A stretch of DNA of 64,000 nt from Amphritea atlantica (GTDB taxonomy: Bacteria; Pseudomonadota; Gammaproteobacteria; Pseudomonadales; Balneatricaceae). This document shows, piece after piece, positions 11,850 through 21,832 of this stretch. A program made the position numbers and the translations under genes. The stretch spans positions 33,984 through 97,983 of the forward strand of contig NZ_JAHKQE010000047.1 in assembly GCF_018860855.1 (NCBI RefSeq), written 5' to 3'. Every line of letters begins with the position of its first letter. Position 1 is the first letter of the stretch. The notes under the pieces are model-generated. The model worked only from the letters and a program-made list of their open reading frames with translations, did not search any database and was not told the origin of the DNA.

Positions 11850-13208
11850 TTATTGCAGTGTACCGTCCAGTTCAGAACCGACCAACTCACCCAGTAATGA
11901 ATTGGTGTAAACCTCGGCGATGCGCACATCCGCAAAGTGACCGATCTGATCTGGGTTTTCACAGCGGAAATTAACCACTCGGTTATTTTCGGTACGCCCT
12001 TGCAGCATGCCTGGGTCTTTGCGGGAATAATCGGTAACCAGAATACGCTGTACTGTATCGACCATGCGCCGGCTAATCTGCAATGCTTGCTGGGTGATAC
12101 GGTTCTGCAGAATATTGAGCCGCTGCTTCTTAGTCTCTTCCGATACATCATCGGGCAGATCGGCGGCGGGTGTGCCGGGGCGGCGGCTATAAATGAAACT
12201 ATAGGAGTTGTCGAAGCCGATCTCTGCAATCAAGTTCATGGTGGCTTCAAAGTCAGCTTCAGTCTCGCCAGGGAAGCCAATTATAAAGTCTGATGACAGA
12301 GTGATATCGGGGCGGGCGGCGCGAATTTTACGAATCAATGATTTGTATTCCAGCGCCATGTGGCCCCGCTTCATCGCCATCAAAATACGATCCGAACCAC
12401 TTTGTACGGGTAGGTGCAGGAAGCTCACCAGTTCTGGTACGTCGCGGTAAACTTCGACTAAGCTATCGCTAAATTCAACCGGATGCGAGGTGGTGAAGCG
12501 GATACGATCGATACCATCGATGCCAGCGATACAACGAATCAGCTCGGCGAGATCGGCGCTATCACCGTCATGGGTGTTGCCGCGGTAGGCATTAACGTTC
12601 TGGCCTAGCAGGTGGATTTCGCGAACGCCCTGTTCTGAGAGTTCAACCGCTTCGGCGATAATATCATCCATTGGCCGGCTGACTTCTTCACCACGGGTGT
12701 AGGGCACAACGCAGAAAGTGCAGTATTTGCTGCAGCCTTCCATAATGGAAACGAATGCTTCGGCACCTTCAACCCGTGGGGCGGGGAGGTGGTCGAATTT
12801 TTCGATTTCAGGGAAACTGATATCAACGATACCTTTCTTATGGGTGCCGGCATTGGTGATATCGATCATCTCAGGCAGACGGTGCAGGGTTTGTGGCCCA
12901 AAGATCATGTCCACATAGGGCGCACGTTTAAGAATGGCTTCACCTTCTTGCGAGGCGACACAGCCACCGACACCGATCTTTAGATCGGGGTTCTTAGCTT
13001 TCAGTTTGCGCCAACGGCCCAGCTGGTGAAATACTTTTTCTTGAGCTTTTTCCCGAATCGAACAGGTGTTCAGTAGCAGCACGTCGGCTTCTGCCTGATT
13101 GTCGGTTAGCTCCAGTTCATGGCTTTCTCCCAGTAGATCAGCCATACGAGATGAATCATATTCGTTCATCTGGCAACCGTGGGTTTTAATAAATAACTTT
13201 TTGGCCAT
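11850..13208 (-). CDS. miaB: tRNA-2-methylthio-N6-dimethylallyladenosine synthase
   Basis: 452 residues. The N-terminal MTTase domain begins [16 protein letters not shown]. The radical-SAM motif CSKYCTFC supplies the CxxxCxxC cluster ligands. A C-terminal TRAM domain is present ([19 protein letters not shown]). MiaB thiomethylates i6A37 in tRNAs reading UNN codons. It is the first gene of the minus-strand operon ending in lnt, so the promoter should lie just above 13208. Confidence 0.96.
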   Translation of the reverse strand: MAKKLFIKTHGCQMNEYDSSRMADLLGESHELELTDNQAEADVLLLNTCSIREKAQEKVFHQLGRWRKLKAKNPDLKIGVGGCVASQEGEAILKRAPYVDMIFGPQTLHRLPEMIDITNAGTHKKGIVDISFPEIEKFDHLPAPRVEGAEAFVSIMEGCSKYCTFCVVPYTRGEEVSRPMDDIIAEAVELSEQGVREIHLLGQNVNAYRGNTHDGDSADLAELIRCIAGIDGIDRIRFTTSHPVEFSDSLVEVYRDVPELVSFLHLPVQSGSDRILMAMKRGHMALEYKSLIRKIRAARPDITLSSDFIIGFPGETEADFEATMNLIAEIGFDNSYSFIYSRRPGTPAADLPDDVSEETKKQRLNILQNRITQQALQISRRMVDTVQRILVTDYSRKDPGMLQGRTENNRVVNFRCENPDQIGHFADVRIAEVYTNSLLGELVGSELDGTLQ

Positions 13209-13368
13209 GACACACCTGCTCTACCGCTTGGAGAAATGAAAAGGGCAGGAATTATACTTTATGGCAACTCAACTGCATAGTTTTTAACCGCTGCTGCTGA
13301 CCACTTGTAATCAGATAAAGCGCCCCCATAATAACCGCAGTTAACCTTTTTGTTGAGTATGATGAACT

Positions 13369-13686
13369 ATGGCAAGTGACCCGATCTACCGGATAAAATT
13401 TCTAAATCAGAACGAGATCTATGAGATCTATGCGCAGAACGTCTATCAAAGTGATCTTTGGGGCTTTCTTGAGATAGAAAATATCGTCTTTGGTAGTCAG
13501 AGTTCAATGGTTGTCGACCCCGCTGAAGAGAAGTTAAAAAAGCAGTTTGAAGATGTCGAACGCAGTTATATTCCGATGCAAGCGGTTATTCGTATCGACG
13601 AGGTCAAGCATCAAGGCCCAGCAAAAATTACTGAAGTAAAAGGCACCGTGACACCTTTTCCGGTAATGCCTCCTAGAAATCCATAA
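13369..13686 (+). CDS. DUF1820 family protein
   Basis: 105 residues, acidic with a proline-rich end. The start DPIYRIKFLNQNEIYEIYAQNV and the segment PMQAVIRIDEV are typical of DUF1820, a small conserved gammaproteobacterial family usually found next to miaB, as here (divergent). No function is established. No signal peptide or membrane helix is visible. Confidence 0.75.
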   Translation: MASDPIYRIKFLNQNEIYEIYAQNVYQSDLWGFLEIENIVFGSQSSMVVDPAEEKLKKQFEDVERSYIPMQAVIRIDEVKHQGPAKITEVKGTVTPFPVMPPRNP

Positions 13687-14090
13687 AAAATCGAGCCAAG
13701 AGCGGCAACATAATATCTGTGTTGACGCTTCATGCGGCTGTCCATCTCTAGCCTAAAATATTGTGTCCTGACCTCGCCGATAGCGGCTTTCTAAGATTTT
13801 CTGCGCTTTTCCCAATCTACTCAATTGCTTTATGACATGCGGCTGTTTTTTTGGCGGTGCTAAATATCAACTGCCTTAGTCGATAGGGCTGGCGTTTTCT
13901 TGATAATTCTGATCAGTGAATGGGGTTAGTGAGTTAAACTCAAGAAATCTAATTGGCTATTTAAAGGTTCCGCAATAGAAAGTTATTTTGCACGTTAGCT
14001 TGTTTTAGCCCAATATCAATGCGAAGTTGAGTTTTACTTAGCGTATATAGTTTTACTACGCCCAGCATTTATAGAGAACGCCGTTTAAAT
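13687..14090. other. Intergenic region, no gene seen
   Basis: About 400 bp separates the DUF1820 gene from the large GGDEF/EAL gene. The stop-rich sequence shows no convincing small ORF. No strong terminator is visible after the DUF1820 gene. The last 100 bp are AT-rich and could hold the promoter of the next gene. Confidence 0.4.
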
Positions 14091-17000
14091 ATGTCATCAC
14101 AGCTAACTTCTTCAATGAGACTATTCGATCGTTTTACGGATCTATTTTGTACCCATGTTCTGCCGGGTATGGCTTATTTGTTGCTGGCATATCTATCAGA
14201 AGGCTTGTTATCGATTCCACCTAGTGATGCCTCAGCGGTATGGCCTGCGGCCGGCGTATCGATCACGGCTATCTTGTTGCGGGGTTATCGAGCCTGTTTC
14301 GGCTTATTTGTCGCTTTTATGATTTTTTATGCCAGCAGTTGGCTAGATATCAGTAGTATCGAGGCATTGTTACGGTCGTTGATGTTGATGTTCCTGCTTA
14401 GTGGCGCGGCTTTATTAGAAGCGGCAGGCGCCGTATGGCTGGTTTACCGTTTATTAGGCGGTTTTCCGAACCTGATAGATGATAAACAGATCGCCTTTTT
14501 TCTACTGATTATCGGTCCGCTGGCATCGGTGCTTTCCAGTTTTATGGCTAATATGACTTTACTGCTGTTTGGTGTTGTCGATAGTGAACAGTTTTTTGTT
14601 GGCTGGCTCACTTGGTTTATTGGCGATAGCATTGGCGCCATTGTTGTGGCACCGGTTTTACTTGCGCTTTTTGCGCGCCAGCAGAGTTCGTTGTATTCAC
14701 GCAAGCTGGCAGTCGTGTTACCGATGATTGGGTTGCTGATTGTTATTGCGGTTTTGTTTTTAATTACTAAAAATTACGAACTGGAAGAACGTCGCTTAAA
14801 GTTTACTCAACAGGCAGAGCAACTGCATTCAAATATAGAAGGGCGGCTGGAAGCGGGCCGTGAAGTGCTTTTCTCGTTGCAGAGTCTTTTTTTAAGCAGC
14901 GACCATATTGATAAAGAAGATTTCTCTAATTTTACGGTGCATATCTTGCAGCGTTATCCTGAATTACAGGCTCTGGAGTGGACGCCTCGTATATCTAGCG
15001 CTAATCGATCGGTGTACGAAAGGTCTCAAGGTTTTCCTGAGCGTATAGTGGAAAAAAATGGAAATGACGCTTTAGTTGTCGCAGGTGAAAGAGACTTTTA
15101 TTACCCCATCAGCTATATCGAACCCTTTTTTGAAAATAAGCGGGCATTTGGTTTCGATATAGCGAGCAACCCTATTGCACTTGTGGCGGTGGAAAAAGCA
15201 CGACAGCTTAATGTGCCTATTGCGACAGCTCCCTTCAAGCTGGTTCAGGAGTCTGGTGCGCAATGGGGAATCGTTGAGTACCTGCATGTTAGTCATGCGG
15301 GTATTGATGGTGTCTCTGACGAAGGTGTTGTTGCAACGGTTTATCGGATAGCTGATTTTATCGATTCGGTGTTAAACGAACGGGTTAATCAGGCGAACCA
15401 GATAAAGCTAGAACTGTTTGATATTACCGATAGTCAGGTACAGATCTATCCCACGGAGGTGTCGCCGCCGGTTGCAGCAGAGCAGCTTGTTTGGAACCGA
15501 GAATACCTGATGGGAGAACGGGTCTATCTGTTCAAATACAGTGCTAAGCCTGAGTTTTTATACCACTTTTCCCAGTGGAGCAGTTGGATTATTCTTATTG
15601 GGGGGATGTTATTTACCGCGTTGGTTGGGGGCTGGCTACTTTCCCTAACCGGCAGCACTTTACGCATTAGTCAGCTGGTCAAAGAACGAACCGCTTTATT
15701 GCAATATGAAGTCGAAGAGCGTCGGCGAGCCGAGCAGGAGTTGATGAAAGTTTCAAAGGCGGTAGAGTTCAGTCCTAATATGGTCTTGATTACACGGCCT
15801 GACGGTGAGATTGAGTATTCCAGTCCGCGATTTACCGAAGAGACCGGCTTCACGCTTGAGGATGTTGTCGGTCAAAATATCAATATGCTCCACTTCGATC
15901 AACCGGGGGAAACTTCATACCGAGAACTTTGGCCGAAACTGGCCGAGCAGCCCAATTGGGGAGGTATTCTGGGTAATCGGCGGAAGTCGAATGTCCTTTT
16001 CTGGGCACAGGTAAATATCGCTCCTATCTATGATTTTATGGGCAAACTGACCAATTATGTCGTGACGTTGTTGGATGTTACCGAGAATCGTCTGATTTCA
16101 GAGCAGATGAGTTACCATGCCAGCCACGATCAGTTGACTGGCCTGATCAATCGGCGAGAGTTTGAGATGCGCTTGCAGTCGATGTTTCAGCATCAGCGCT
16201 CTCCTAGTTGTGAACATGCTTTCTGCTTTTTAGATCTAGACCAGTTCAAAGTGGTCAATGATACCTGTGGGCATGTGGCGGGTGATGAGCTGCTGCGACA
16301 GATCGCCTCGATATTACAAAGCCATGTGCGCGCCAATGACACCCTTGCGCGATTAGGGGGTGATGAGTTCGGGATTCTGTTGCAAAACTGCTCGCTAGAA
16401 AAAGCACACACGGTGGCTGAGAGCTTACGAGATGCGATCGCGGAGTTTAAATTTTGCTGGGAGCAGCAGTCGTTTAATATTGGCGTCAGCGTTGGGGTTG
16501 TTGCGATCACAGAACACTCGGCTAATTTAACTGAAGTCATGAAGCAGGCTGATTCCGCCTGCTATACCGCTAAGGATGCTGGGCGTAACCGAGTCCACCT
16601 TTACACTGTAGGCAATGAGATGTTGGCTCAGCGGGAAGGTGAGATGCATTGGGTTTCTGAAATTAATGCGGCCCTTGAAGAGAATCGCTTTACGCTCTAT
16701 GGCCAACTGATTGTGCCATTGCAAAACAAACACCTTAAGCCCGATATCGAAATTCTGCTTAGAATGAAAGATCGAGACGGTCATATTATTCCGCCCGGTG
16801 CGTTTCTGCCCGCAGCCGAGCGATATCAGTTAGCAGGCCGGATCGATGAGTGGGTCGTGAGTCATGCGTTTGCTTGGTTGAATCGGAACTTTACTCAGTT
16901 CAGCCAATATTTTGGTTGCTGTGCGATTAATCTATCCGGTAGCAGCTTAGGGGATCAGCGTATTAAAGAGGCTATTATTGGTCATTTGGAAAGCTCGACA

Positions 17001-17420
17001 CTGCTGCCCTACAAAGTAAAGTTTGAAATCACGGAAACCGCTGCGATTGCAAATCTACTGGAAGCGCAGCGGTTTATTAATGCGCTGAAGGCTTATGGCT
17101 GTCAGTTTTCATTAGATGATTTTGGTAGTGGGTTATCCTCTTTTGCTTATTTGAAAAACTTGCCTGTGGATAATTTGAAGATCGATGGCATGTTTGTGAA
17201 AGGCATTTTGGATGATGAACTGGATCAAGCGATGGTTAAATCGATCAACGATATTGGCCATGTGATGAATAAAACGACCATTGCCGAGTTTGTCGAAAAT
17301 GATGAAATCTGTGACATGTTGCGTGAGATCGGTGTCGATTATGGTCAGGGGTATGGCTTGGGTTATCCGGAACCTCTCGATAAGTTGTTACAGCAGGTTA
17401 GCGGTGAAGATGATCGTTAG
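14091..17420 (+). CDS. MASE1-CHASE-PAS-GGDEF-EAL cyclic-di-GMP protein
   Basis: 1109 residues. About eight hydrophobic helices at the N terminus form a MASE1-type sensor. A periplasmic CHASE-like domain follows (roughly residues 240-480, with LQALEWTPRI), then another helix, a coiled coil, and a PAS domain near 560-680. The GGDEF site is intact at 756-760. The EAL domain keeps its key residues: Glu887 in EIL, NLS, EITET, DDFGSGLSSF, KIDG, the AEFVEN glutamate and YGQGYGLG. Both synthesis and hydrolysis of c-di-GMP are therefore possible, and one domain may dominate. The ligand sensed is unknown. It is a stand-alone gene. Confidence 0.93.
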   Translation: MSSQLTSSMRLFDRFTDLFCTHVLPGMAYLLLAYLSEGLLSIPPSDASAVWPAAGVSITAILLRGYRACFGLFVAFMIFYASSWLDISSIEALLRSLMLMFLLSGAALLEAAGAVWLVYRLLGGFPNLIDDKQIAFFLLIIGPLASVLSSFMANMTLLLFGVVDSEQFFVGWLTWFIGDSIGAIVVAPVLLALFARQQSSLYSRKLAVVLPMIGLLIVIAVLFLITKNYELEERRLKFTQQAEQLHSNIEGRLEAGREVLFSLQSLFLSSDHIDKEDFSNFTVHILQRYPELQALEWTPRISSANRSVYERSQGFPERIVEKNGNDALVVAGERDFYYPISYIEPFFENKRAFGFDIASNPIALVAVEKARQLNVPIATAPFKLVQESGAQWGIVEYLHVSHAGIDGVSDEGVVATVYRIADFIDSVLNERVNQANQIKLELFDITDSQVQIYPTEVSPPVAAEQLVWNREYLMGERVYLFKYSAKPEFLYHFSQWSSWIILIGGMLFTALVGGWLLSLTGSTLRISQLVKERTALLQYEVEERRRAEQELMKVSKAVEFSPNMVLITRPDGEIEYSSPRFTEETGFTLEDVVGQNINMLHFDQPGETSYRELWPKLAEQPNWGGILGNRRKSNVLFWAQVNIAPIYDFMGKLTNYVVTLLDVTENRLISEQMSYHASHDQLTGLINRREFEMRLQSMFQHQRSPSCEHAFCFLDLDQFKVVNDTCGHVAGDELLRQIASILQSHVRANDTLARLGGDEFGILLQNCSLEKAHTVAESLRDAIAEFKFCWEQQSFNIGVSVGVVAITEHSANLTEVMKQADSACYTAKDAGRNRVHLYTVGNEMLAQREGEMHWVSEINAALEENRFTLYGQLIVPLQNKHLKPDIEILLRMKDRDGHIIPPGAFLPAAERYQLAGRIDEWVVSHAFAWLNRNFTQFSQYFGCCAINLSGSSLGDQRIKEAIIGHLESSTLLPYKVKFEITETAAIANLLEAQRFINALKAYGCQFSLDDFGSGLSSFAYLKNLPVDNLKIDGMFVKGILDDELDQAMVKSINDIGHVMNKTTIAEFVENDEICDMLREIGVDYGQGYGLGYPEPLDKLLQQVSGEDDR

Positions 17421-17492
17421 TGATCTGCTAACGTCATCTGCAGCGAGTGTTTAGGGTTAAATCAATAAACCTATGCGTGCTGTAACCGAAAC

Positions 17493-18326
17493 TTATGCCT
17501 TGTTTTGTAAGTGATAATTATCGTACTGTTTTAAATTATTATGCCGAATCAGCGAATCTAAGCGCTGAATGTAGTCCTCTCCCAGTTCACTATAGCGATG
17601 CAAGTGGCGGATCAGTTGCTGGCTGTTTTGGGTTTTGCGCGCAGCCTGACGTAACTCCTTGTATGCGCTACCCCGGCCGAGTGTTAAAAAGTAATCATCT
17701 ATCGCGCCGAGTAGAGAGTCATAGCGCTTAACATAGATTTTTTTCCCCTCCCGTTGTTGGCTGGCCATCATCCGTTTCTCATCGGGATCGAATGACCAGA
17801 TACCGAAAACATTGTTCGCTTTGACAAAAAATCGAGAACTTCCCCAGCCAGTTTCAAGTGCAGCCTGAGCCAGTATTAGGCTATTGGGTAGGTTGATCAT
17901 TCGTTGTTTCAGTTGGGCGGGTGTTTCAACATCATATAGCGCCATCTGACGGTTAAGCCATGTTTGCTCAAGGTTGGTTGGGTGATCAGTCGCGAGAATT
18001 TTGTCCAGTTTTTGCCGTTGCTGTTGGTGTTTCTGTTTGCTGATGAGGATAGCGGGTAACAGGAGAGCGATAAAACGTTGTTTTTTATCAGCTACCGGCA
18101 GTTTTGCTAAGGAGACAACCGACGTGTAAGCAATAGCGCGTGTGGGATTGCTTAACTGAACGATGTCGTCAGCTGTTTTTAGTGATTTATATTGAATCGT
18201 CAGAGACTGCTGATCATGTTGCTGGGACTGATCGGCGATCTGCACTAGGGTTCCAAACCCAAAGCCTAAGGCGACGATAAACAACAGCACGGTTTGTAAC
18301 GGATTTCGTTCTGCCTTGTGGGACAT
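17493..18326 (-). CDS. Bax-like glucosaminidase-domain protein
   Basis: 277 residues. One N-terminal hydrophobic segment (about 12-28) anchors it or exports it to the periplasm. The C-terminal half has the mannosyl-glycoprotein endo-beta-N-acetylglucosaminidase fold: SLILAQAALETGWGSSRF holds the probable catalytic Glu, followed by NNVFGIWSF. This matches the Bax family of E. coli and similar peptidoglycan-cleaving enzymes. It ends 72 bp after the GGDEF/EAL gene on the opposite strand and lies 8 bp downstream of epmB, so it may be cotranscribed with epmB. Confidence 0.85.
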   Translation of the reverse strand: MSHKAERNPLQTVLLFIVALGFGFGTLVQIADQSQQHDQQSLTIQYKSLKTADDIVQLSNPTRAIAYTSVVSLAKLPVADKKQRFIALLLPAILISKQKHQQQRQKLDKILATDHPTNLEQTWLNRQMALYDVETPAQLKQRMINLPNSLILAQAALETGWGSSRFFVKANNVFGIWSFDPDEKRMMASQQREGKKIYVKRYDSLLGAIDDYFLTLGRGSAYKELRQAARKTQNSQQLIRHLHRYSELGEDYIQRLDSLIRHNNLKQYDNYHLQNKA

Positions 18327-18333
18327 GGTTGAT

Positions 18334-19344
18334 TTAATCCTGATCGATCGATAGCAAAGTTTTAGAGCCTCGTCCGGGAATCTCTCGTGCTAAGCGGGGT
18401 ACTAAATAGCCGGGCAGTTGGTCCTGTAATTGGCGTAATAGTTGTTTTGCTTCCTCATCAGGAAGATCAAAGTGGGCTGCTCCCTTGATCGGATCAAAGG
18501 TAAACAGGTAGTAGGGCAATACACCGATATTGAACAACTTTTCACTCAGCGCCTTAAGAGTGTCAACGCTGTCATTTATGCCTCTCAGGAGGACCGCCTG
18601 ATTTAATACGGTCACCTCGGCGTGGCGAAGACGCTGGATCGCTGAGGCCACTTGGTCATCGAGCTCTTGTGGGTGGTTGCTATGAATGACCGTAACCACT
18701 TTGAGACGACTCTGGCTCAGAATCGATGTTAGACCGTCGGTAATCCGTTGCGGCAGCACTACCGGTAAGCGACTGTGAATGCGTAATCGAGTGAGATGGG
18801 GGATCTGCTCGAGATCCGAAATAAACTGTTTCAAGCGGGCATCGCTGGATACCAGCGGATCACCACCGGAAAAAATCACCTCGGTAATACTGCTATCGGC
18901 GGAAATATAGTCCAGAATTTTCTGCCATTGCTGTGGCCCGAGACGATTGTCCGCGTAGGGAAAGTGGCGACGAAAACAGTAGCGACAATTAATCGCACAG
19001 GCGCCGGTGAGTATGATCAGTACTCGGCCTTTATATTTGTGAATTAAACCATCGATCGGGTTACTGTCCATCTCTTCCAGGGGATCTTTGGTAAACCCAG
19101 GCACATCATCCAGTTCTTCACCCAAAGGTAATACTTGTCGCAGGAGTGGGTCATCAGGGTTACCCTTCTCAATACGGTCCAACCAAGGGCGGGGAATACG
19201 CATGGCAAACTCTGCATGGCCAAGCTGCGCGCCCTGTAACAGGGTTTCTGGCAATTGGAGATAACGAATCAGCTCCTCCGGACTTTCTAATGTCTGGCTA
19301 AGCAGGGTCTGCCAAGCGTCCGGCAATGGAATGATTGAGTTCAT
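18334..19344 (-). CDS. epmB: EF-P (R)-beta-lysylation pathway lysine 2,3-aminomutase
   Basis: 336 residues. The radical-SAM triad CRYCF is seen in [17 protein letters not shown], and the KamA-family motif IFSGGDPLV follows. The sequence ends before the extra C-terminal region of clostridial KamA, as expected for EpmB. EpmB turns (S)-alpha-lysine into (R)-beta-lysine for attachment to EF-P by EpmA. It is divergent from efp, starting 110 bp away, and epmA lies beyond efp. The whole pathway is therefore in one locus. Confidence 0.94.
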   Translation of the reverse strand: MNSIIPLPDAWQTLLSQTLESPEELIRYLQLPETLLQGAQLGHAEFAMRIPRPWLDRIEKGNPDDPLLRQVLPLGEELDDVPGFTKDPLEEMDSNPIDGLIHKYKGRVLIILTGACAINCRYCFRRHFPYADNRLGPQQWQKILDYISADSSITEVIFSGGDPLVSSDARLKQFISDLEQIPHLTRLRIHSRLPVVLPQRITDGLTSILSQSRLKVVTVIHSNHPQELDDQVASAIQRLRHAEVTVLNQAVLLRGINDSVDTLKALSEKLFNIGVLPYYLFTFDPIKGAAHFDLPDEEAKQLLRQLQDQLPGYLVPRLAREIPGRGSKTLLSIDQD

Positions 19345-19454
19345 ATTTGATTAATTTCGCTGGAAAATTTGCTCGCATTCTCCTTTCAAGTAGAATGTGT
19401 GTCAATTTTGCGGTGGCAACAGATCACCTGAGTCTAATCTATTTCGAGATCAAT

Positions 19455-20018
19455 ATGGCAAATTACCCATCCAACCAGTTTAAAAACGGCCTGAAAGTGA
19501 TGATCGAGGGTGATCCTTGTTCAATGGTAGATGTTGAATTCGTTAAACCAGGTAAGGGACAGGCTTTCACCCGCGTAAAACTGAAAAACCTGATTACCGG
19601 TCGTACCTGGGAACGTACCTTTAAGTCGAATGAAACGGCAGAAGGGGCTGATGTTATGGATACGGATATGGAATATCTGTATTGCGATGGCGAGATGTGG
19701 CACTTCATGGACCCGCAAAGCTATGAACAGGTTGCTGCGGATAAAACCGCTATCGGCGATGCCCACCTATGGCTTAAAGAGCAGGATAAGTGTCTGGTAA
19801 CACTGTGGGACAATAACCCTATCTCAATTACACCGCCTAACTTTGTTGAGTTGGAAGTGGTCGAAACAGATCCTGGTCTGAAAGGAGATACGGCGCAGGG
19901 CGGCTCTAAGCCGGCTAAATTGCAGTCCGGTGCGGTGGTGCGTGTTCCTCTGTTTATTGAACAGGGCGATATCTTGAAAATAGATACCCGTTCCGGCGAT
20001 TACGTTTCTCGTGCATAA
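19455..20018 (+). CDS. efp: Elongation factor P
   Basis: 187 residues from the ATG at 19455 (MANYPSNQF); longer in-frame extensions do not match the family. Three beta-barrel domains are expected. The modified tip is [11 protein letters not shown], with Lys34 in the position beta-lysylated by EpmA. EF-P rescues ribosomes stalled at polyproline. It is divergent from epmB and followed by a strong terminator and a tandem repeat before epmA. Confidence 0.97.
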   Translation: MANYPSNQFKNGLKVMIEGDPCSMVDVEFVKPGKGQAFTRVKLKNLITGRTWERTFKSNETAEGADVMDTDMEYLYCDGEMWHFMDPQSYEQVAADKTAIGDAHLWLKEQDKCLVTLWDNNPISITPPNFVELEVVETDPGLKGDTAQGGSKPAKLQSGAVVRVPLFIEQGDILKIDTRSGDYVSRA

Positions 20019-20056
20019 GTAACTCCGCGTTTTTAACGCGCTAGTGTGACCTTAAT

Positions 20057-20081
20057 AATGGCAGCCTCGGCTGCCATTTTA
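20057..20081 (+). terminator. Rho-independent terminator after efp
   Basis: The arms AATGGCAGCC and GGCTGCCATT pair around a very short loop and are followed by TTT. It lies 39 bp past the efp stop. It should separate efp transcription from the repeats and epmA. Confidence 0.8.
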
Positions 20082-20083
20082 TG

Positions 20084-20430
20084 TACAGGATGTACGGTAT
20101 GCCGCGGGCGCAGGGATGTGCAGGAGCGGCGATGTACAGGAGTTTGTATCAGTGTATGCCGCGGGCGCAGGGATGCGCAGGAGCTGCGATGTACAGGCAC
20201 TTGTATCAGTGTATGCCGCGGGTGCAGGGATGCGCAGGAGCGGCGATGTACAGGCAATTGTATCAGTGTATGCCGCGGGCGCAGGGATGCGCAGGAGCGG
20301 CGATGTACAGGCATTTGTATCAGTGTATGCCGCGGGCGCAGGGATGCGCAGGAGAGGCGATGTACAGGCATTTGTATCAGTGTATGCCGCGGGCGCAGGG
20401 ATGCGCAGGAGCGGCGATGTACAGATGGCC
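20084..20430 (+). repeat. 57-bp tandem repeat array, six units, between efp and epmA
   Basis: The anchor GCCGCGGGCGCAGGGATG (with small variations) recurs at 20101, 20158, 20215, 20272, 20329 and 20386, exactly 57 bp apart each time. Units differ at only a few bases. Each contains a CCGCGG palindrome, a GC-rich half and an AT-richer half with TGTACAGG and TTGTATCAGTG. Because 57 is a multiple of 3 and the unit lacks stops, all three plus frames and a minus frame stay open across it. I take those ORFs as by-products of the repeat. Function unknown; possible roles are a protein-binding array or structured untranslated RNA ahead of epmA. Confidence 0.9.
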
Positions 20431-20480
20431 GATATACTTTTTGTCCTTGGCGTAGTTGTTGGTATTAATGAGTGATTTTA

Positions 20481-21452
20481 ATGAGTGAACAGTGGCGGGC
20501 AACCGCACCGATTGAAAACCTTCGACGTCGAGCTGAGATTCTTGCCCAGATCCGAGCTTTTTTTGCCGAGCGCAAGGTTTTGGAAGTTGAAACCCCTCTG
20601 ATGACATCGTCGGCGGTGAGTGATCCCTACATCGATACCATTGAATGCCGTTATCATCCTCTGCCGAGGCAGCAGGAGCAGGTGCGTTATCTGCAAAGCT
20701 CACCTGAATATGCCATGAAACGTTTGCTGGCTTCGGGAAGCGGGGCGATCTACCAGGTCTGTAAGGCGTTTCGTAACGGTGAGTGTGGTCGGCGGCATAA
20801 TCCAGAATTTACTATGTTGGAATGGTATCGACCTGGATTTGATCACTATCAGTTGATGGATGAGGTTGAAGCGCTGGTGGGCCCCATTATCGGTTTCGAT
20901 GATTTTAAGCGGATCAGCTACGCAGAGCTATTTCGGCAATACCTTCAAATAGACCTGCAAGCGGTCACTGTTGCAGAGCTCGCTGCAGCAACTCGACAGC
21001 ATATAGACGTTCAGATGGAAGATGACAATCGGGATAACTGGTTGAATCTGCTGATGTCCCATGTGATCGAGCCGCAATTGGCGGATCAAGGTGCGGTGTT
21101 TGTTTATGATTATCCCGCGAGTCAGGCGGCATTGGCACGCACGGCGCTCGATGCTGAAGGGGGCTTAGTTGCCTGTCGATTTGAGCTATTTGTGGCAGGC
21201 GTTGAGCTCGCAAATGGTTACTTTGAGCTGACCGATGGTGACGAGCAGGCTCGTCGTTTTCAACAGGATATCCAGCAGCGTCAAACGGAAGGTTTACCGC
21301 TTAGACCGACCGATCAACTGCTGGTGGACGCATTGCAAAGTGGCCTGCCTGAGTGTGCTGGGGTTGCCATCGGGCTTGACCGGTTAGTCATGTTGGCGCT
21401 AGGAACCCAAAACATTAGCGACGTGATAGCACTTCCCTTTGATCGGGCTTAA
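20481..21452 (+). CDS. epmA: EF-P--(R)-beta-lysine ligase
   Basis: 323 residues from the ATG at 20481; a GTG at 20472 is an alternative. EpmA (GenX/PoxA) is a truncated class II lysyl-tRNA synthetase without the anticodon-binding domain. Class II motif 2 is seen as FRNGECGRRHNPEFTMLEWY, and motif 3 as GVAIGLDRLVMLALG. It ligates (R)-beta-lysine to Lys34 of EF-P. The ribosome binding site is poor, and the start lies 51 bp past the tandem repeat array, so the repeat is in its upstream region. Confidence 0.95.
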   Translation: MSEQWRATAPIENLRRRAEILAQIRAFFAERKVLEVETPLMTSSAVSDPYIDTIECRYHPLPRQQEQVRYLQSSPEYAMKRLLASGSGAIYQVCKAFRNGECGRRHNPEFTMLEWYRPGFDHYQLMDEVEALVGPIIGFDDFKRISYAELFRQYLQIDLQAVTVAELAAATRQHIDVQMEDDNRDNWLNLLMSHVIEPQLADQGAVFVYDYPASQAALARTALDAEGGLVACRFELFVAGVELANGYFELTDGDEQARRFQQDIQQRQTEGLPLRPTDQLLVDALQSGLPECAGVAIGLDRLVMLALGTQNISDVIALPFDRA

Positions 21453-21832
21453 TAAAAGTGTGACTAAACTGTTGTTTGTTGTGCGAATTTTTTTCCTCGT
21501 CATGCTCAATATTTATTCCATTCAGTAATAAATAGCATGTTCACGCCTTTTGTTTTTATTGGATTGCGAAGCGCCTACAGTAGTGTCCTATAACAAGAAG
21601 GGGCAGATAAAAGAGACAAATGTCTGTAAGTGGAATAACGGTAAAAGTGGTAAATATAATTGTAAAGATAAATAACTAGCCACAGAATTAATGTCACTCA
21701 TTTAGTTGGGTTAGTCTATCTGAGTTATCAGAGCGTAAAGACCTGCATAGGGAGAGGCTTTTGATGTGCTATCTATTCAAAATGAGGTTTTACAATGACT
21801 AGGCAGCGATGCCTAGTCATTTACTTCACTTT
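21453..21832. other. Intergenic region between epmA and patB
   Basis: About 380 bp, AT-rich and full of stops. It contains one strong inverted repeat (listed separately). No other gene, RNA or repeat is apparent. Confidence 0.4.
21794..21821. terminator. Perfect 12-bp inverted repeat, probable patB terminator
   Basis: AATGACTAGGCA pairs perfectly with TGCCTAGTCATT around a GCGA loop. It lies 12 bp past the patB stop (minus strand) and well after epmA, so it can serve convergent transcripts. No long T tract follows on either strand, so termination may be weak or the hairpin may mainly stabilise RNA ends. Confidence 0.55.

Noticed and set aside
11771..12229. 152-codon minus frame inside miaB
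   Set aside because: It is a frame shadow of miaB, which is fully supported by motifs and length.
20084..20430. Possible CRISPR array
   Set aside because: There are no unique spacers; the whole 57-bp unit repeats, and no cas genes are near.
20046..20475. Overlapping ORFs of 108-140 codons in several frames across the 57-bp repeats
   Set aside because: The period is a multiple of 3 and lacks stops in these frames, so open frames arise from the repeat. No ribosome site or family resemblance is seen.
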